Below are positions 1 to 7,898 of a DNA stretch of 64,000 bases, one piece after another. The first letter of the stretch is position 1; every line of letters starts with the position of its first letter. The notes below the pieces were generated by a model that did no database searches, had not been told where the DNA came from, and saw only the letters and a list, made by a program, of their open reading frames with translations. Origin of the DNA: Clostridium_AW sp040797845 (GTDB lineage: Bacteria; Bacillota; Clostridia; Clostridiales; Clostridiaceae). A program made the position numbers and the translations under genes. The DNA lies in assembly GCA_040797845.1 (NCBI GenBank), contig JBFNFA010000002.1, forward strand, positions 62,001 through 126,000. The letters are read 5' to 3'.

Positions 1-6
1 TGAAAA

Positions 7-1401
7 TTAGACTGTTGCAGCTTTTTTAGGCTGCTCTAAAGTCTCTTCCTGCAGCATCTCCTTTTTTAAGCTCTTGTTTAACCAAATGGACATTATAAGA
101 GTTTCTATAAATGCCAATCCATCCGCTGCCGTTTGACAGAATATTACTCCATTTAACCCCATAAACTTTGGTAAAATATACATCAATGGGATATAAAATA
201 TTCCCTGTCTAGATATAGATAATATAAAAGCTCCCACTGCTTTACCTAAGGCTTGGAATAATACTGCATAGGTATTTATATATCCGAAAAGTGGAAATAA
301 TAAACTTGCTGATCTAAAGGCCTTTATTCCTATATCTATAACCTCTCTATCTCTTGTAAATATGAGCATACACTGCTCTCCAAAAGCTATAAATATAATA
401 GATACAAATATGGCAGCAATTGTGCTCCATTTAATAGATATTTTTATAGCTTCTTTTAATCTAGTAAAGTTTTTAGCTCCATAATTATATCCTGCAACAG
501 GTTGGAATCCTTGTCCGATTCCAAATACTATATAAAATCCTATAGACATAACTCTAAATACTATACCCATGGCAGCCACTGCTGCATCTCCGTAAGGTTT
601 TGCTCCTAAATTCATAAATCCTAGAGCAAAGCTTGCCAATACTTGAGTTACAAAAATAGGAATACCTATCTTAAGTATTTCAAAAAACATATTAAAAGTT
701 GGTTTTAAAAGCTTAATGCTTAATTTTATATAGCTTTTCTTAGAATAATAATATCTTAAAAGAAAAATGAAGGATACTAACTGGGATATAACCGTAGCAA
801 CTGCGGCACCTTTTATACCCATATTAAATGTAAACATAAATATAGGATCTAGTATTATGTTTATAATACCTCCTATACAAGTAGATATCATACTATATTT
901 TGAATTTCCTTCTGCTCTAATAGTATTGCTCATTATTGCTGTTCCAATAGTAAAAACTGATCCCAATACTATTGAATATCCATATTCTCTTGCATAGGGC
1001 ATTATGGTTTCTGTTGCTCCATACATCAATAAAAAATTATCTAAAAATATTGTAGCGATTACAGTAAAAATTAAACTAAATATACATCCAATTATTATAA
1101 TAGATGTTAGAGTCTTATCAGCTTCCTCTTTTTTCTTTTCTCCCAACAATCTTGATAGATAAGAAGCACCTCCTGCACCAAACATAACCCCTATAGCTCC
1201 AATAAACATAAACAGTGGATATACTATAGATACGGCAGCAATAGCACTAGTATTGTTTAACATACCAACAAACATAGTATCAACTATGTTATAAATAGCA
1301 TTAATTAACATAGCTATTATTGCAGGTACTGATAACTTTAAAAGCACCTTGGATATACTCTCTTTCTCCATCATTTCTGCTGTAGATATTGTGTTTTTCA
1401 T
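7..1401 (-). CDS. MATE family multidrug/solute efflux transporter
   Basis: 464 residues, the usual MATE length, with about 12 hydrophobic segments in two homologous halves. The first half opens with SVPAIIAMLINAIYNIVDTMFVG, and a loop near residues 75-90 (GAGGASYLSRLLGEKK) matches the conserved MATE Gly/Ser loop. MATE proteins export cationic drugs or metabolites by Na+ or H+ antiport in the cytoplasmic membrane; the substrate cannot be read from the sequence. The start is uncertain because no strong ribosome site precedes it, and adjacent Met10/Met11 are alternatives. A folded element and a terminator-like hairpin (1608-1840) lie upstream on the same strand, so expression could be set by attenuation; this is inference. 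Confidence 0.9.
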   Translation of the reverse strand: MKNTISTAEMMEKESISKVLLKLSVPAIIAMLINAIYNIVDTMFVGMLNNTSAIAAVSIVYPLFMFIGAIGVMFGAGGASYLSRLLGEKKKEEADKTLTSIIIIGCIFSLIFTVIATIFLDNFLLMYGATETIMPYAREYGYSIVLGSVFTIGTAIMSNTIRAEGNSKYSMISTCIGGIINIILDPIFMFTFNMGIKGAAVATVISQLVSFIFLLRYYYSKKSYIKLSIKLLKPTFNMFFEILKIGIPIFVTQVLASFALGFMNLGAKPYGDAAVAAMGIVFRVMSIGFYIVFGIGQGFQPVAGYNYGAKNFTRLKEAIKISIKWSTIAAIFVSIIFIAFGEQCMLIFTRDREVIDIGIKAFRSASLLFPLFGYINTYAVLFQALGKAVGAFILSISRQGIFYIPLMYILPKFMGLNGVIFCQTAADGLAFIETLIMSIWLNKSLKKEMLQEETLEQPKKAATV

Positions 1402-1607
1402 ATTCTTTTTTGCCTAATGAAAGCCTAGAAAAGCTTAGACATGCCTCCCTTCATAATTTAAATCTTAATTTTTTAATTTTATTATTATAGCGCTAGGCTT
1501 TGATTTTATTTTTATAGGTCTTGAAATTAAGAACCACTTGCTAATATACCACGTTATTTTGTTCTTGACAAATACAATTTTAATACCCCTAAAAATTAAT
1601 ATATAAA

Positions 1608-1630
1608 GGCAAAGAGACTCCCTCTTTGCC
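1608..1630 (-). terminator. Intrinsic terminator-like hairpin
   Basis: Perfect 9-bp stem GGCAAAGAG / CTCTTTGCC with a 5-base loop. On the minus strand it is followed by a T-rich run. It closes the ABC operon and lies between the folded element at 1640-1840 and the MATE gene. Confidence 0.6.
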
Positions 1631-1639
1631 CTTATACGT

Positions 1640-1842
1640 TAAATTTATCCGATGACTACCATCCGTAATACTCCCATCGCACTCTGTGAAAGCGATTCAC
1701 ATAAAATCAAAGATTTTAGTTCTCTGCTTTTCTACAAGTGAAATATAACGGATGCTACGTCCCTGGATAAGTTCTTCTAATCTTCAGCTGGAGTAAGTAT
1801 TCCTTTTAAGAAAACTCCATCTAAACCTAAGAATCACTTGAT
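1640..1842 (-). ncRNA. Candidate structured RNA element of unknown class
   Basis: About 200 bases that do not read as a gene but carry nested perfect complementarity. TTATCC (1645-1650) pairs with GGATAA (1765-1770). This encloses CATCCGT (1660-1666) with ACGGATG (1748-1754). Inside are two hairpins, GTGAA/TTCAC (1686-1700) and AAAATC/GATTTT (1703-1717). A further hairpin GGAGT/ACTCC (1790-1818) and a long-range CAAGTGA/TCACTTG pair (1735-1741 with 1834-1840) follow. The minus strand is favoured because the element starts just after the stop of the substrate-binding-protein gene and ends at a terminator hairpin before the MATE gene. It could be a riboswitch-like attenuator, a transposon-derived RNA or a clostridial repeat. 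It matches no riboswitch consensus that I can recall. Confidence 0.4.
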
Positions 1843-1845
1843 ATT

Positions 1846-2811
1846 CTATTTTACAATTAAATCTTCAATATTAATCTCTTTTTCTTGTAGTCCATTCTTT
1901 AACATAAACTCTTGTGTTCTTTTAAGTTCTTCTATGTCTTTATCACTTATATTGCTATCAAAATCATACCAAGAATACATCTCTTTTGTTTCTTCAGGTG
2001 TTAATCCAACTTCCTTAGCTGTTATCTCCATAGCTTCATCAAGATTATTATTTATATAGTCAATAGTATCTTTATGAACTTTTTTAAATCTATTAACTAC
2101 TTCTTTGTTTTCCTCTAAAAACTTTTCACTTACAGCAGTTACTATAGTACCTTCTACTATTCCTTTTCCATTAGCTACAACTTTTCCTCCTGCCTTTATA
2201 GCATTTAAAGCCGCTGGTCCAGCTAAAAGTGCTACATCTACACTTCCATTATTAAGTGCAGCCAAAGCTTCTGGTATTCCCATATTTATAAATTCTATAT
2301 CATCCTGTTTTAGTCCATCCTTTTCTAAGGTTCCAAGTAAAAGTTGATGAAGTACTGTTCCTTTAGGTCCCGCTACCTTTTTTCCTAAAAGATCCTTTGA
2401 GCTTTTTATATCATCATTCTTTGTTATTATCATGAAAGCTTTAGGCGCTCTACTATATACATTAATTATTTTTAAATCTACTCCATTGGATGCAGCTAAA
2501 ATAGCAGAAGTTCCTCCAAGAGCATGTACAAATTGTATTTCTCCAGCAGCAAGAGCTTGAGTTTGTTGAGGTCCTGAGGTTATTTCATGCCACTTTACCT
2601 CTATTTTGTCCTTTTCAAATTCTTTCTCAAAGCTTTCTTTGTTCTTTTCAATTATTGATGGTACATTTAAAGGTGCCTTTACATAAGTTATGTTTATTGG
2701 TTTATTATTCTCCCCTTTAGCTTTCTTTTCTGTACTAGCACACCCAGCTAATACACTTCCCCCTATAGCAACTGTTAGTAATAATGACAATATCTTTTTT
2801 CCTTTTATCAT
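1846..2811 (-). CDS. ABC transporter substrate-binding lipoprotein (SsuA/NMT1-like)
   Basis: 321 residues with a lipoprotein signal peptide; the lipobox LAGC places the lipidated Cys at residue 24. The rest resembles the NMT1/THI5/SsuA periplasmic-binding fold, including an LLAGPAALNAIKAGGK stretch and a Gly-rich hinge near residue 150. Such proteins deliver organosulfonates, nitrate, thiamine precursors or related small anions to an SsuC-type permease. It is the last gene of the operon, 28 bp after the ATPase gene. The Fur box at the head of the operon suggests a role linked to iron supply, but the substrate is unknown. Confidence 0.85.
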   Translation of the reverse strand: MIKGKKILSLLLTVAIGGSVLAGCASTEKKAKGENNKPINITYVKAPLNVPSIIEKNKESFEKEFEKDKIEVKWHEITSGPQQTQALAAGEIQFVHALGGTSAILAASNGVDLKIINVYSRAPKAFMIITKNDDIKSSKDLLGKKVAGPKGTVLHQLLLGTLEKDGLKQDDIEFINMGIPEALAALNNGSVDVALLAGPAALNAIKAGGKVVANGKGIVEGTIVTAVSEKFLEENKEVVNRFKKVHKDTIDYINNNLDEAMEITAKEVGLTPEETKEMYSWYDFDSNISDKDIEELKRTQEFMLKNGLQEKEINIEDLIVK

Positions 2812-2839
2812 GTGTATCCCTCCAATTTATTTATACTAA

Positions 2840-3564
2840 TTAATATTCATCTTTAGAAAGGGTTTTTAAAATGTCTTCCTTAATATATATAAGATTATTT
2901 AAAGCTAAATTTCTTGGGTAACTTTCCTCTATTCTATAATCTTTTATTACCTTTCCTTTATCCAAAATTATAATTCTATGCCCTAGTAAAATTGCCTCAT
3001 CTACATTATGAGTTACAAAAACTATTCCCTTTTTAGTTTCTTCATATAAATTTATAATTTCTCCTTGAAGATTAGATCTTGTGAAGTAATCCAATGCTGC
3101 AAAAGGCTCGTCCATTAACATTATATCTGGCTCATAAGCAAGGGCACGAGCTATGGAGACTCTGTGAGCCATCCCCCTGAAAGCTGGCTAGGATAAGCTT
3201 CTGAAAACTTCTCTAACTTCATAAGCTTCAAAAGTTTATCTTCTATTTCCCTATTCCCTTTCTTTAAATAGAAAGTTATATTTTCTCTTACTGTAAGCCA
3301 AGGCATAAGTCTGCTCTCTTGAAATACCATTCCTATTTTAGGTTTAACTTCAACCTTATTCCTATAAAATGATATATTCCCTAAAGTAGCATCTTCTAAT
3401 TTTGCTAATAATCTTAATAGAGTTGTTTTTCCACATCCACTTTTGCCAAGTATTATAGTTATCATATTGCTTTCAATATTTAAATTTATACCCTCTAAAA
3501 CTCTATAACTTTTCCCATTTACTATGTAATCTTTACTTAAATCATTTATGCTATATCCTCTCAT
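2840..3564 (-). pseudogene. ABC transporter ATP-binding subunit (SsuB-like), frameshifted
   Basis: The two halves of one ATPase are in different frames. The N-terminal part (3151-3564) holds Walker A (GKSGCGKTT, residues 40-48), the Q-loop VFQES and the signature LSGG. Reading then shifts to WLTESP and stops. The remainder (2840-3172) continues as MAHRVSIARAL with Walker B (DIMLMDEPFAALD) and the H-loop VTHN. Restoring one G in the G5 run (plus-strand C5 at 3173-3177) would give LSGGMAHRVSIARAL, the normal family sequence. This is either a real one-base deletion, homopolymer slippage (phase variation) or a sequencing error. It overlaps the permease gene by 14 bp. Confidence 0.85.
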
Positions 3565-4318
3565 TATCGTCTACCCCTATGTCCCACACATTAATCCTTT
3601 TTACTAAAATGGAAAATAAATAATCCATTAAACTTCCTAAAATCCCTATACATAAAATACCCACAATTACTACATCTGACCTTGAAAGCTGCTGTCCATC
3701 TAAAATAAGATATCCTAATCCCGATGAAGCCGCTACCATTTCTGCCCCTATTATAGCTCTCCAACTATAGCCTATACCAAGCCTCATTCCAACTAATATG
3801 TTAGGGAGTGCAGAAGGAACTACTATTTTAAAAAATATATCTTTTTTAGGAAGATCAAAAATTTTTCCTACTTCAATTAATTTTTTATCGCAACTTTCTA
3901 CGCCTTTTATGGTATTTAAGAACACTGGAAAAAAGGAGGCTAATATTATAATTATTATTTTAGACTTTTCCCCAATACCGAACCATAATATAAGCATTGG
4001 AACTAAAGCTAAAGGTGGAGTGTGTCTTATAAACTCTAATGCTGGTTTAAAGTAAATATATATTTTCTTATTTACTCCAAATAAAATTCCAATGGGAATT
4101 GCTAAAAGTAGAGTTATAAAAAATCCTATTAAAACTCTTATTAAGCTATATCCTATATGTTTAAATAAAACTCCTGAAGCCATAAGACTGGCCGCACTTT
4201 GAACTACGGATTGTGGTGAAGGAAGTATATAAGAAGTCCAATAGTTATTTATGCTACCTATATACCATAGAAAAACTATGGCTATAATAAGTATATATCC
4301 TTTTAACTTATACCCCAT
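3551..4318 (-). CDS. ABC transporter permease (SsuC-like)
   Basis: 255 residues, about six transmembrane helices, belonging to the binding-protein-dependent transport inner-membrane family. The cytoplasmic coupling (EAA-type) loop is visible around residues 145-185, from the DLPKKDIFFKIVVPSALPNI segment onward. The gene overlaps the upstream hydrogenase-like gene by 11 bp and the ATPase gene by 14 bp, so translation is probably coupled. It would form the membrane channel for the lipoprotein and ATPase encoded downstream. Confidence 0.88.
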   Translation of the reverse strand: MGYKLKGYILIIAIVFLWYIGSINNYWTSYILPSPQSVVQSAASLMASGVLFKHIGYSLIRVLIGFFITLLLAIPIGILFGVNKKIYIYFKPALEFIRHTPPLALVPMLILWFGIGEKSKIIIIILASFFPVFLNTIKGVESCDKKLIEVGKIFDLPKKDIFFKIVVPSALPNILVGMRLGIGYSWRAIIGAEMVAASSGLGYLILDGQQLSRSDVVIVGILCIGILGSLMDYLFSILVKRINVWDIGVDDNERI

Positions 4319-4955
4319 CTCCCCTATTACATCCTCCTTTACACAACAGCATCTCTATAAGATTAACTTTTTCCTTTGTTTTCTCTATATTTTTTACCTC
4401 TTTTAATATTTCTTCTTCTCCGCTTACCTCTGAAATATCTAGGTTTAAATCTCTAAAGAAACCAAGTGGGATAGGCGATTCACTACATCTATCTTCCTTT
4501 TTTATATGTAATCTTTCACATATATCATTCCAGGTTTCAAAAACAATCCTCGTCTTTCCTTCTTTTTCAAATATATGATTTCCCATGTCCTTTAGACAAT
4601 TACAAGGAGTAGTTATAAAAAGTCTATTATCTTCGTCATTCTTTATGTATAAATCATATAAAGATCTAGCAGTATGAATTAATATTGGCTCTATTTTAGG
4701 TATGTGAAATTTACTATGATTTATTTTATTTTCTATGTATTCAATAGCTGCAGGACATCTTGTGTCCAATATTATTTTATCTTCTTTTTCACTACATAAG
4801 GTTTTAAATTTATTTTTCACCACATCTATTTGACTAGGAGGCTCTACCACTTCATAATCTTTTCTTTTTAGCTCTTGTAATAAATTTTCAAATTTAATCC
4901 CATACATATTCTTAACAACTGGGTTTATCCAAATATAATTCATGATTAATTTCAT
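4308..4955 (-). CDS. [FeFe]-hydrogenase H-cluster-domain-like protein
   Basis: 215 residues with an arrangement like the C-terminal catalytic domain of iron-only hydrogenases. An L1-like TRCPA has Cys67 (only one of the usual two). An L2-like TTPCNCLK has Cys118 and Cys120. An L3-like EMLLCKGGCNRGDG has Cys205 and Cys209. Ferredoxin-type N-terminal domains are absent and the protein is shorter than true hydrogenases, so hydrogen turnover is doubtful. It may bind an Fe-S cluster or act in sensing or cofactor handling. It is the first gene of a Fur-box operon with an SsuABC-type transporter. A second ATG at 4943 has better spacing from the AAAGG ribosome site than the first. Confidence 0.65.
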   Translation of the reverse strand: MKLIMNYIWINPVVKNMYGIKFENLLQELKRKDYEVVEPPSQIDVVKNKFKTLCSEKEDKIILDTRCPAAIEYIENKINHSKFHIPKIEPILIHTARSLYDLYIKNDEDNRLFITTPCNCLKDMGNHIFEKEGKTRIVFETWNDICERLHIKKEDRCSESPIPLGFFRDLNLDISEVSGEEEILKEVKNIEKTKEKVNLIEMLLCKGGCNRGDGV

Positions 4956-4996
4956 CCTTTAAATCTTTTATTTTATATAATATAGCAAACAGTTTT

Positions 4997-5025
4997 ATAA
5001 TGCTAATTATGATAATGATTATCAA
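4997..5025 (-). promoter_or_regulatory. Fur box within the promoter of the ABC/hydrogenase-like operon
   Basis: TGATAATGATTATCA (5010-5024) is a perfect 7-1-7 inverted repeat identical to the classic Fur core. A plausible minus-strand promoter overlaps it: TTGATA (5020-5025), a 17-bp spacer and CATTAT (4997-5002). Bound Fur would cover the -35 and spacer, giving repression when iron is replete. The rest of 4956-5292 is AT-rich leader. It also holds a TATAAT at 5249-5254 that may serve the glucosaminidase gene, although no good -35 is seen. Confidence 0.75.
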
Positions 5026-5292
5026 TATCATCATCTGTTACATTTTATCAATTCTATAAAAGTAAGTCAATATATGAATACTACATCATTTCCTCTATTT
5101 CATATTTTATTACTATATTCCTCTTTTTTCCCTATAATCTATTAAATTTTGCTAGTTTTTTATACAAATATAACTTGATAATATAATTTTTAAGAAATTA
5201 TTAAGAATTTGGACAAATTCCTTTAATAAAATCTCTATAAATCTTTGGTATAATTAATAAATATATGAAACTAATACGAGGTAAGTGATGCT

Positions 5293-6207
5293 ATGAGAAA
5301 ACTAAAAAGATTATTTAGAACAATATTTTTTATGATATTTATAGTGGCTATGTTTAAAGTCCTACATAATTTTAATTTTAAAAAAGATGTGCTTCCTGCG
5401 TCTGCTATGAAAATCTATATTAAAGCTTCCGATGAAGTAAGCGAAAACAAACTTCAAGTAAATTGGAAATATGTAGCCGCATTGGATTCCTTGCGTATAA
5501 ATAATGACTTTTCAAAGGCAAATATAGAGGATGCAAAAAAAATAGCTGATGAATTTTTAGAGGTAAATACTTCAGAAAATAAATTTAAGAATTCTAAATA
5601 TAAATTATTGAGTTTTGATGAAGTTATAAACAAATTTTCCTATACCGATAAAGAGAAGGAGAAAATTTATAAATTTTTAGATCAATTAAATGATAAATAT
5701 TTAGTTCAAGTAGATGAGAGTAAAAAAGTCTTCATAGAGGAATTAACTCCTACAGCTATAGACATATATAAAAATTATGATATTCTTCCCTCTGTAGCAA
5801 TTGGACAAGCTATTATAGAATCTAATTGGGGTAATTCTACCCTTTCTTCTGAACATAATAATTTATTTGGCATAAAGTCTACTAAGTCATGGAAAGGCAA
5901 AACTGTAGATATGAAGACTTCTGAAAACTATGATGATACCATAGTTGCTACATTTAGAGCCTATGATTCTCAAAAAGATTCCTTAGCTGATTATGCACAA
6001 TTCCTTAAAAATAATCAAAGATATAAAGAAAATGGAGTTTTCAATGCCGTTGATTACATAAATCAAGCTAAAGCAATTGATAAAGCTGGATATAGCACAA
6101 AAAAGGATGAGGATGGGAAAAATATGTATGCAGATCTTCTCATACAAATTATAAAGGAATATAATTTACAGCTTATCGATAGTAAGGTTCAACAAGAATC
6201 TTTTTAA
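5293..6207 (+). CDS. GH73 endo-beta-N-acetylglucosaminidase (peptidoglycan hydrolase)
   Basis: 304 residues. An N-terminal hydrophobic helix (about residues 9-26) acts as signal or membrane anchor. The region 30-145 is unassigned and mostly helical. A C-terminal glucosaminidase/lysozyme-like domain (about 150-295) carries the likely catalytic Glu176 in AIIESNWG, followed by the typical NNLFGIK and FRAYDS motifs. It should cleave glycan strands of peptidoglycan outside the membrane during wall remodelling or separation. A GAGGT ribosome site lies 10 bp before the ATG. Transcription is on its own, followed by a family A repeat hairpin that could act as terminator. Confidence 0.85.
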   Translation: MRKLKRLFRTIFFMIFIVAMFKVLHNFNFKKDVLPASAMKIYIKASDEVSENKLQVNWKYVAALDSLRINNDFSKANIEDAKKIADEFLEVNTSENKFKNSKYKLLSFDEVINKFSYTDKEKEKIYKFLDQLNDKYLVQVDESKKVFIEELTPTAIDIYKNYDILPSVAIGQAIIESNWGNSTLSSEHNNLFGIKSTKSWKGKTVDMKTSENYDDTIVATFRAYDSQKDSLADYAQFLKNNQRYKENGVFNAVDYINQAKAIDKAGYSTKKDEDGKNMYADLLIQIIKEYNLQLIDSKVQQESF

Positions 6208-6312
6208 GTACATATTTATTGTTCAAAATTAAAGAACTAACCATATAAACATATTTATAAAATGGTTTTTATATTGTTAAGCCTCTACAAAGATACTTCA
6301 GTATTCAAAAGG

Positions 6313-6374
6313 GGAACTAAGTACATAATGACGTCGTTTCAAAAAGGCACTCCTCCCATTATATACTTAGTTCC
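6313..6374. repeat. Family A palindromic repeat, diverged copy (A1)
   Basis: 18-base arms, GGAACTAAGTACATAATG (6313-6330) and its complement at 6357-6374, with one mismatch and a 26-base loop. The right flank (to about 6395) matches the flank of copy A2. It lies just after the glucosaminidase gene and is followed by a T-rich run, so it may double as a terminator. Confidence 0.7.
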
Positions 6375-6397
6375 TTTATATTTTAAAAATGTATTTT

Positions 6398-6570
6398 CAA
6401 ATATAAATTTCTACAAGAACAATTTAGTTTTACAAATATAGAGCTAAATATGTAGTGAAGCCGCTCCAATAAAAAGTCGCTTTTTCACTACATACTTAGC
6501 TCTTTTGTATTTTACAAATATATTTTCAGAATTAGGTTATGACAGATTAGTTTTCAACTTGTAATTTTTA
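6398..6570 (-). repeat. Family A palindromic repeat, full copy (A2)
   Basis: The core hairpin has 19-base arms, 6441-6459 and 6484-6502, with one mismatch. The sequence over about 155 bp, including both flanks and the loop, is the reverse complement of the tandem units at 57.47-57.78 kb. A further partial copy of the A1 left part (AGTATTCAAAA, then ACATAA) occurs at about 6575-6615, running up to the end of the Rpn gene. This and A1 fill the 414-bp gap 6208-6621. Confidence 0.8.
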
Positions 6571-6621
6571 CAAAAAATATTTGAGTATTCAAAACGAGGA
6601 TTGAAGCACATAACAATTCTC

Positions 6622-7482
6622 TTAAAGGTACTTTTTCAATTCATCTAAGCTATCAATATCAAATATATCCGTAGCTATAACATCAATAGTCTCTTCATCT
6701 AAAGCCTTTATCCTTTGTTTATATTCCTCGGGAATAGATTTAAATTTTTTTATAAGTTGTTTTATAAGAATTTCTGCCTTGCCTTCTTTCATTCCTTCTT
6801 TTACTCCGTCTTCCCTCAACATCTTTCCTATTTCAGTCATGGACACCAACTCCTTAAATTTTATTTTTGATAATTCATCTCCAAACTTATCAAATAAAGC
6901 ATATAATAAGCTTAAACATTGCAATTTTTCATTGCCCTCAGGCATTTTACCTGCTAATTCTATACTGTCTAAGGTTCTTTTGCTTCTACTTTCTTTTCCT
7001 CTCATCAAAGGTATAAAACTTAGTGCTACTATATCTTCACCATTTAAAGTTTCTTCTCTTTCTATCTTATTCTTTAAATACTCCAACTTTTCATCTCCAT
7101 CTAAGTTTTTCATATAAAAAGCTTCTATTTCATATTTTATAGTTCCTGCATCTATATAGGTTTCAACATCCTCTATATCCGCTGAATAAATTACTATGGT
7201 TCTTATTTTTCTCTTTTCCTTATAAAAAAGTGATGCATCATAATATAAGAATCTCTTAATATCTTCTTTTTTATCCGTAGTTTGAAATTCAAAATGTAGA
7301 TAGTTTCCATCTTCTGTGTAAAAAAGATAGTCAGTATAGTTAGTTTTAATGTCTATGTTCTTTATTTCAGTTTCTGCCGGAGCTACTATTTTAGTGTCTA
7401 TACCAAAAAATTTCACCGCATTATCTTTAAAGAATTCCATAGCCTTTTTTAAAACTGCATCTTCTACTTTATTATAATCCAT
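6622..7482 (-). CDS. Rpn family recombination-promoting nuclease / putative transposase
   Basis: 286 residues from the ATG at 7482, which is chosen because AGAGAGG sits 6 bases upstream; the ATG at 7488 abuts it. The N-terminal PD-(D/E)XK-type core shows Asp51 (TDYLF) and the EFQT motif (Glu65, Gln67). A Lys/Glu-rich helical tail (GMKEGKAEILIKQL) is typical of the family. Members make DNA breaks and stimulate RecA-independent recombination; earlier annotation called them transposases. Upstream are a good promoter and a LexA-like box, so SOS control is possible. There is no sign of terminal repeats, so this is not an insertion sequence. Confidence 0.8.
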   Translation of the reverse strand: MDYNKVEDAVLKKAMEFFKDNAVKFFGIDTKIVAPAETEIKNIDIKTNYTDYLFYTEDGNYLHFEFQTTDKKEDIKRFLYYDASLFYKEKRKIRTIVIYSADIEDVETYIDAGTIKYEIEAFYMKNLDGDEKLEYLKNKIEREETLNGEDIVALSFIPLMRGKESRSKRTLDSIELAGKMPEGNEKLQCLSLLYALFDKFGDELSKIKFKELVSMTEIGKMLREDGVKEGMKEGKAEILIKQLIKKFKSIPEEYKQRIKALDEETIDVIATDIFDIDSLDELKKYL

Positions 7483-7511
7483 ACTCATCCTCTCTTTCTA
7501 CTGGTAATTAA

Positions 7512-7540
7512 ATATTAGGTATATACCATATTATTTCCAA
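7512..7540 (-). promoter_or_regulatory. Promoter of the Rpn-family gene
   Basis: Minus strand: TTGGAA (7535-7540), a 17-bp spacer and TAATAT (7512-7517), about 24 bp before the ribosome site. The spacer contains the perfect palindrome GGTATATACC, itself a possible operator. Confidence 0.5.
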
Positions 7541-7556
7541 TAGGAAAAGATTTATG

Positions 7557-7570
7557 CGAATGTATGTTCG
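7557..7570. promoter_or_regulatory. LexA-like (SOS) box
   Basis: CGAATGTATGTTCG matches 13 of 14 positions of the Gram-positive LexA/DinR consensus CGAACRNRYGTTYG. It lies 75 bp upstream of the Rpn start, just upstream of the predicted -35. Confidence 0.5.
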
Positions 7571-7638
7571 AAATTTATATTATGACGGATTAGTTTATCA
7601 AATATTAGTTCTTATAATTTATTGTATAAAACTTAAAA

Positions 7639-7725
7639 CTGCTATGTAATGTACTCTATGCAATTGATTAAAATCTAGAAATTCTTATTACAACAAGACA
7701 GCATAAGAGGCATTATGTAACATTT
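7639..7725 (+). repeat. Family B palindromic repeat (B1)
   Basis: About 87 bp with imperfect terminal arms (TGCTATGTAA at 7640 and TTATGTAACA at 7713) and a centre AAATCTAGAAATTCTTATT. The same centre and arms occur in reverse orientation at 24016-24104. A stretch resembling one end of family A (about 7585-7625) lies next to it. It occupies most of the gap 7483-7898; a TATAAT at 7834-7839 may serve the following MCP gene. Confidence 0.7.
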
Positions 7726-7898
7726 TTATTTTTTGTACTCCTAAGTTGCTTTCTTAAATGTAGATTTTTGCGAATAATAATTATTATTTAATAAATATTT
7801 CAAAATCATATAGCATAAGCGAAAATTTTGTAGTATAATTTTGTAACAAGTAGAATATGGTGGAATTATATTTGAAAATGACGAGGGAGGATTATTAC

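Noticed and set aside
1681..1717. Possible cre (CcpA) site at GTGAAAGCGATTCAC
   Set aside because: Spacing is one base short of the consensus and it fits better as a hairpin arm of the folded element.
1740..1842. TPP or lysine riboswitch
   Set aside because: Some short similarities only (TTATCCAGGG, GACGTAGC); the invariant cores of those classes are missing.
6622..7482. Insertion sequence transposase
   Set aside because: The Rpn family was annotated as transposase in the past, but there are no terminal inverted repeats or target duplications bordering this gene.
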